A stretch of 64,000 nucleotides of DNA from Ophiobolus disseminans (taxonomy: Eukaryota; Ascomycota; Dothideomycetes; Pleosporales; Phaeosphaeriaceae), in NCBI GenBank assembly GCA_010093685.1, contig MU006237.1, positions 744,001 to 808,000 of the forward strand, in the 5' to 3' direction. Under the pieces are notes generated by a model. That model was not told the origin of the DNA, made no database searches, and saw only the letters and a program-made list of their open reading frames with translations. Made by a program: the position numbers and the translations under genes. Positions 60,241 through 64,000 of this stretch are shown piece after piece; the stretch's first letter is position 1, and every line of letters begins with the position of its first letter.

Positions 60241-60796
60241 AACTAACCCCGCACAGGTTACGACTCTAGGCTAACACAGTTTAGAAACAAAGCGCTATAA
60301 GAGAAGCGACCTAGACTAGTAAAAAGAAGCTAGAGAGAGCAGGTAGCTTGTAATAATATAAGGGATTAAAAGGTAGGAGAAAATAAACAAGAAGTAAACA
60401 GAAGAAGTATGCAACACCGCAGTAAACTCGTAGGAGGGCAAGAGAAGCCGAAGAAAGGCCCTAGCAAAAGCTAAGCAAACAGAGGTTAAGAAAAGGTAGA
60501 ATAGAGAATGTAGATAGACAGAGTTTAGGAAGAGTAGAAGAAGGCGAAACTCCTCTAGGAGAACAAGAGATAAGAACAAGTTACTCTCTTAGAGGAGGAG
60601 TGTAGCTAAGAACAGCAATAATAACAACGAGGTGGTTATAAGGTGATAAATTTGTAACATTACGGAAGAAGGACACGATTTTCTAGACAAGAAGGCTAGC
60701 ATTAACGCTTAATAAGTGCTTATAACTAGTAACTAAAAAAGGCCCGCAGGCTAGGTATTATTAGGCAAAATTATAGAAACTCAACACTAAAGCCTT
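60241..60796 (+). other. Gypsy 3' region, basic Lys/Arg-rich sequence
   Basis: With TAG read through, the plus strand gives Lys/Arg-rich sequence (EGKRSRRKALAKAKQTEV), possibly an extended polyprotein tail. The minus strand has a hydrophobic 87-codon frame at 60316-60579 that mirrors it. Neither is clearly a gene. Confidence 0.35.
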
Positions 60797-61290
60797 CTAG
60801 TCGCGACGAATCTGCTCCTTAGCCTTACGCGCAACGCGCTTCTCCTCGGCCTTAACAGCAACCTCCTCCTTAGTCTTAACTAGAGTAGGCTTAGCAGCTG
60901 CGCAGAAACCGGCGTTGTAGGCATCTTAAGCAAGCTTGCCTAGCTAGAAGAAGAAGAAAAATTAGTAAGAGGCATTAAGAACGCCGAGAGCGAGGCTAGC
61001 GCGGAACTTGTTAATAGCAGCATTAAACTCTAAGGGAACCTAGCGGAAAGAGTTAGGAAAAGCTTAGAATAGTAAGAGGAGACGAGCTTATAGCATAGCA
61101 ACAACAATAATAGAGATTAGCGCATAGCAAACATAAGCGCCGACCTTCCTTAAGATTACTAACGTCGCACTTCCTACTATTGTCTTCTAAGCAGAGCGTA
61201 TAGTTAGCGCAGATAGGCACATTAAGCTTAACTAGACTACCTAGAAGCAACGATAGCGAGTTATCTTAAATGCGAGCCAAACTACGCAGC
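60797..61290 (-). pseudogene. Possible antisense ORF of the gypsy element, membrane-protein-like
   Basis: On the minus strand, between integrase and the 3' LTR, one frame stays coherent for about 165 codons once TAG/TAA are read as Trp/Gln. It has hydrophobic segments (VVWLSLMCLSAL with its first W as TAG; ALISIIVVAML), then FNAAINKFRASLALGVLNAS. An Ala/Lys/Glu-rich tail follows (KTKEEVAVKAEEKRVARK, AKEQIRRD) up to a TAG at 60799-60797. Antisense ORFs in this position are known in some plant Ty3/gypsy elements. No family is recognised here, and a second frame in the same stretch also looks coding, so this is tentative. Confidence 0.4.
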
Positions 61291-61583
61291 TTCTTAAGCT
61301 GAAATAATACGAATTAGCAGCGAATTGAGCGGCTAAGTAAGGGAAAGCTTACGGGGGACTTAGTAGGAGTTCTAGAACTACTTACGTTGTCACTGTTAAG
61401 ACTTAAGAACTTGCAAACCCTTAACTTCTATAGAGTAGTAAAGCTTATGTACGCTATTGTTATTAAAGTAAATGCAGAAACGTAGAAAGCGGTAGTAGGG
61501 TAGGCGCGCGTAAAGCTAAAGAAGTTGTTGTTGTAGTGTTTGCGACGTAAGAGCCTAAGAATTTTTAGCGGGGGCGGGGCTAA

Positions 61584-61769
61584 TGTAATAGACTAGCCTG
61601 CGGCTAGCGCCTAGATAAGCCTCGGCACGGAGGCCTCGGAACGCCGACTCTCTAGCAAAGGCTAGATAGCCTATCTCTTACTATATAGACCCCCGGATAG
61701 CCCCCGGAAGCAGCTATCGAATTCATCTAATCTATTCTCGCACCTACTCTTAGGGTTAGCCCCCTTATA
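61584..61769 (+). repeat. 3' LTR of the gypsy element
   Basis: Begins TGTAATAGACTAGCC, ends CCCCCTTATA (CA changed to TA); 186 bp, equal in length to the left LTR. Confidence 0.85.
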
Positions 61770-61867
61770 AAGTGTTAGATATTAGGGGTGCTATAAGGCT
61801 ACTAATACTAAAAGAAATAGAAGAGGCGGGCATAAGCGCCTTAGCACACTTAGGCTAGTAAATAGGT

Positions 61868-62035
61868 ATAGGTTAGGTTAGGGTTAGGTTTAGTCACGTG
61901 ATAACCCGGGTATAACCTAACCCTAACCTATATATTTTACGCTAGTATGGGTATAGGTTAGGTTGTAGTCGCACTAACCTATAGTTAGGGTTAGGTCGCA
62001 CGGACTAGGTTACAGTTAGGTTATGTATTAGTCTA
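61868..62035. repeat. Left subterminal TTAGG-type repeats
   Basis: Repeated GGTTAGGTTAGGG and inverted CCTAACCCTAACC motifs plus GTCGCAC boxes; degenerate and in both orientations, unlike a telomere. Confidence 0.65.
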
Positions 62036-62061
62036 CTTTTTATTTGTAGAGCTCTTAAGAT

Positions 62062-62131
62062 AAGGGCGAGGATAGGGCCGAGGATAGGGCCGAGGATAGG
62101 GCTAAGGATAGGGACAAGGATAGGGATAAAT
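62062..62131. repeat. 12 bp minisatellite, about six copies
   Basis: The unit AGGATAGGGCCG (with variants GGGCGAGG, GGGACAAGG) is repeated about six times. Confidence 0.8.
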
Positions 62132-62689
62132 ACGGGGACTTAACACCCTCGCGTTAGCAGCTTCTAGTTCGAAAACAGATTAGGCTAACACTATTTAATA
62201 AACAACTTAAGATAAATAAGCAATTAAGTAGACGTAGTGCGCGTGCATAAATATTAATTGTTTTAGAGTTTTATTATATTTATGTAATGCTGTAGGCTAA
62301 GGTGTAATAAAAAGACGTGATAACCTAGTGCATAAACCCTACACTAAATTCAACGGCACTTAATCTGTAACAGCGCAGGCAAGATTAAAGATATCCGAAT
62401 ACAGTGTAAATTAACTTAGAGGCATACGGGAGTGCGTAGAGACTTAGGAACCTTAGATTGTCTAACAACGCCTATAGGCCTTGTACAAAAAGGATATTAA
62501 AAAACTACTAAGCTATCTATAGGACTAGCTTAACTAAATACACCTAATGAAACATGCACCCTTTCTTAGAGGATCCGGAGTCGGGCTAGATGCGAAGCGG
62601 GGTTAAAGCGGACTCAATACAGGGACAATGTAGAGGCAAGTAGAGGCAAAGCGGTAAAGCCTAACTATAGAATAAGGTGTTTGCAACCT

Positions 62690-62875
62690 CGTTACACAAC
62701 CTAGCTAGGTACCCCTAACCTAACCCTAGCCTATCGTCCGTGCGACTCTATCCTAACCTATACCCAGCCTAAAATAACCCTACCTAACCTCTACCTATAG
62801 CCCGTGCGACCTAACCCTAGCATTAACCTAAGATCTGTGCGACCCCTACCTAACCTATACTATAAGGGGCTAGGC
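62690..62875. repeat. Right subterminal CCTAA-type repeats
   Basis: CCTAACCTAACCC motifs and CCGTGCGAC boxes, in inverse orientation to the left end of the element. Confidence 0.65.
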
Positions 62876-63133
62876 TAAAGACAGCAGGAAGGCTAAGTTA
62901 AACAAAGATAAATTCGATAGAGTCTATCTAGAGCTAGAGAGCAGGCTGACTTTATAGCAGACTGCTAGCTTCTAGAAGTTTCTACATACATTAGCATTTG
63001 TTAGCTGTTAGAGAAGAATATATCTTATTCTAGCTAGTTCTAGGACATTCTATAACATTTCAGGACATTCCACGACGTTCTAGGACATTCTATAACGTTC
63101 TATAATATTCTAATAAACCGAAGTGTATCTACT

Positions 63134-63325
63134 TGTGATGGGTTAGACCTATGCAGGACCTACTAGTAGGTTTAAGAGCGGCGCAGTCACGCCTTACATA
63201 TCTTTATGCTGTATAAATATTAACTACGTAAGTTAAACACTATTAATTTAACTTGTGCCTGCCTTTTAGCCGGGGCTAGTGCATGTAGTCGTGCCTATTT
63301 CCTTTTTAAGGTTTAACCCCTTACA
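63134..63325 (+). repeat. 5' LTR of the TRIM
   Basis: 192 bp; differs from the right copy by a few C/T and G/A changes. Confidence 0.85.
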
Positions 63326-63459
63326 TTTTGAATCAACACCCTAAGGTCTAAAGTTCGATTCTAGCTCTAGCTAGTCGCTTTGGCTTACACCGTGGAGAGA
63401 TTTATAGAGGCAAGTAGTATTTTCACGTACCCTGCTAGCGCGAGCTAAGTAAGGGGTAA

Positions 63460-63651
63460 TGTGATGGGTTAGACCTATACAGGACCTACTAGTGGGTTTA
63501 AGAGCGGCGCAGTTACGCCTTATATATCTTTATGCTGTATAAATATTAACTACGCAAGTTAAACACCGTTGATTTAACTTGTGCCTGCCTTTTAGCCGGG
63601 GCTAGTGCATGTAGTCGTGCCTATTTCCTTTTTAAGGTTTAACCTCTTACA
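63460..63651 (+). repeat. 3' LTR of the TRIM
   Basis: 192 bp; followed by the CTACT duplication. Confidence 0.85.
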
Positions 63652-64000
63652 CTACTAAGGACAGTAGAGGTCTAACCTCTTATATATACCTAGCAGTAGG
63701 TACCCCGAACCTATTTACTAGCCTAGGCACACTAGTACTAGATCTAACGCCTAGTTAAACTCCGCACTTAACCGGAGAACACTATAAGATAATATATTAT
63801 TATTAAGTTATCTTATCTATTATTAGATTTCAATACCTTATTAAATCTAACAATTAAGAGTCTTACTGCCTTTACTAAAGCTACTACTAAGGCTACCTAC
63901 TAAGGCTACCTAACAAAAGCTATTCAACAACTACACTATATTGCTTATTAACTAACGCGATGCAACTATTATCCTTAGCAACTAGTATAACTAGACTACC

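Larger units (their letters stand above)
34576..61769 (+). mobile_element. Ty3/gypsy chromovirus, split by four nested insertions
   Basis: Two LTRs of 186 bp (34576-34761 and 61584-61769) share nearly all bases apart from C/T and G/A differences. Between them, in order on the plus strand and separated by younger insertions, lie gag, a CCHC knuckle, an aspartic-protease-like part, RT, RNase H, integrase and a chromodomain. Removing the insertions leaves about 6.9 kb, a normal size. Trp and Gln codons are widely replaced by TAG, so nothing is translatable. The 3' polypurine tract GGGGGCGGGGC precedes the right LTR. The left flank is AAGAG; the right flank reads AAG and is then interrupted by another Copia LTR. 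Confidence 0.85.
63134..63651 (+). mobile_element. TRIM-like miniature LTR element, 518 bp
   Basis: Two direct repeats of 192 bp (63134-63325 and 63460-63651), both starting TGTGATGGGTTAGACC and ending CTTACA, surround only 134 bp. A perfect 5 bp duplication CTACT flanks it (63129-63133 and 63652-63656). The internal part ends with a purine tract (AAGTAAGGGGTAA) just before the right LTR, as a polypurine tract should. It contains AAAGTTCGATTCTAGC, which resembles the T-arm/B-box of a tRNA. There is no coding capacity, so it needs enzymes from another element. Confidence 0.85.
61851..63725. mobile_element. DNA element with 8 bp duplication and telomere-like subterminal motifs (hAT-like, non-autonomous?)
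   Basis: Inverted ends TAGGCTAGTAAATAGGT at 61851-61867 and its inverse at 63709-63725. The flanks AGCACACT (61843-61850) and GGCACACT (63726-63733) differ by one A/G, an 8 bp target duplication. Inside both ends are many copies of GGTTAGGTTAGGG-like motifs, often next to GTCGCAC, in inverted orientation left against right. The centre (62150-62690) has no coherent transposase frame. 8 bp duplications and short subterminal repeats are typical of hAT elements, but the ends do not match a family I can name. A TRIM element sits inside its right part. Confidence 0.6.
61773..64000 (+). mobile_element. Partial copia of family F on plus strand, running off the right edge
   Basis: The first 78 bp of an F-type LTR lie at 61773-61850 (TGTTAGATATTAGGGGTGCT). 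The rest of the LTR is at 63726-63852, after an insertion. 78 plus 127 minus the 8 bp duplication gives 197 bp, matching the 198 bp F LTRs. From 63853 the sequence corresponds, on the other strand, to the leader and gag start of copia F, including LTNAMQLLSLATS-type sequence at the edge. It is much more RIP-damaged than copia F. Confidence 0.8.

Noticed and set aside
61868..62875. True telomere or interstitial telomeric repeat tract
   Set aside because: The motifs are degenerate, occur in both orientations and lie symmetrically inside terminal inverted repeats with an 8 bp target duplication.
63331..63459. tRNA gene inside the TRIM
   Set aside because: Only a T-arm-like motif is present; no acceptor stem or anticodon arm can be folded by eye.
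1..64000. CRISPR arrays, bacterial operons, ribosome binding sites
   Set aside because: Spliceosomal introns, HET and retrotransposon content show fungal nuclear DNA; no spaced identical short repeats exist.

Overview
The window reads as nuclear DNA of a filamentous ascomycete (Pezizomycotina; a Dothideomycete is my best guess). The reasons are short GT-AG introns of about 46-90 bp with CTAAC/CTGAC branch points, a HET-domain gene, single copies of VPS34 and NSE4, and a long transposon-rich block whose coding frames are full of TAG/TAA where Gln or Trp is expected. That substitution pattern fits RIP (repeat-induced point mutation, CpA to TpA).

Layout. (1) 1-11 kb is an accessory island of decaying genes: a gene running off the left edge with a frameshift, two related ankyrin-repeat genes (one with an internal stop) that flank a broken Cys-rich secreted-protein gene, then a broken gene with a Cys/YDDF motif region and a C-terminal membrane tail, then unrecognised remnants. 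(2) 11.2-20.2 kb holds mostly intact genes: a short-chain dehydrogenase/reductase, a four-helix membrane protein, a signal-peptide protein ending in REEL, a 360-residue membrane protein, and a divergent 1091-residue HET-domain protein. (3) 20.2-22.5 kb has no recognisable gene but carries about six diverged direct copies of a 280-410 bp unit, most with a TATA box on the minus strand. (4) 22.5-27.4 kb is the conserved core: VPS34 and NSE4, transcribed divergently from one 359 bp intergenic region. (5) 27.4-32.2 kb mixes an orphan exon, a mariner fragment, a broken Fot1/pogo-type transposase and one intact small gene with an Asp-rich tract.

(6) 32.2-64 kb is a nested transposon pile. A Ty3/gypsy chromovirus with 186 bp LTRs at 34576 and 61584 is split by four insertions: a complete 1350 bp Tc1/mariner element (TA target duplication), a 5.4 kb Copia element, a 3655 bp Mutator-like element (8 bp duplication) and a second Copia. 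The second Copia is itself split by a third, less mutated Copia. At the right edge another member of the third Copia family begins; its LTR is split by a DNA element with telomere-like subterminal motifs and an 8 bp duplication, and that element contains a 518 bp LTR miniature (TRIM) with a perfect 5 bp duplication.

Functionally, VPS34 (endosome/autophagy lipid kinase) and NSE4 (Smc5/6 kleisin) are housekeeping. The HET gene, the ankyrin genes and the secreted/membrane genes look like fast-evolving self/non-self or interaction genes (inference). Splice sites were placed by eye from GT/AG signals, reading frame and family resemblance; family resemblance for unnamed genes is from memory, not from a search. 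Several apparent frameshifts could be consensus errors in the assembly.
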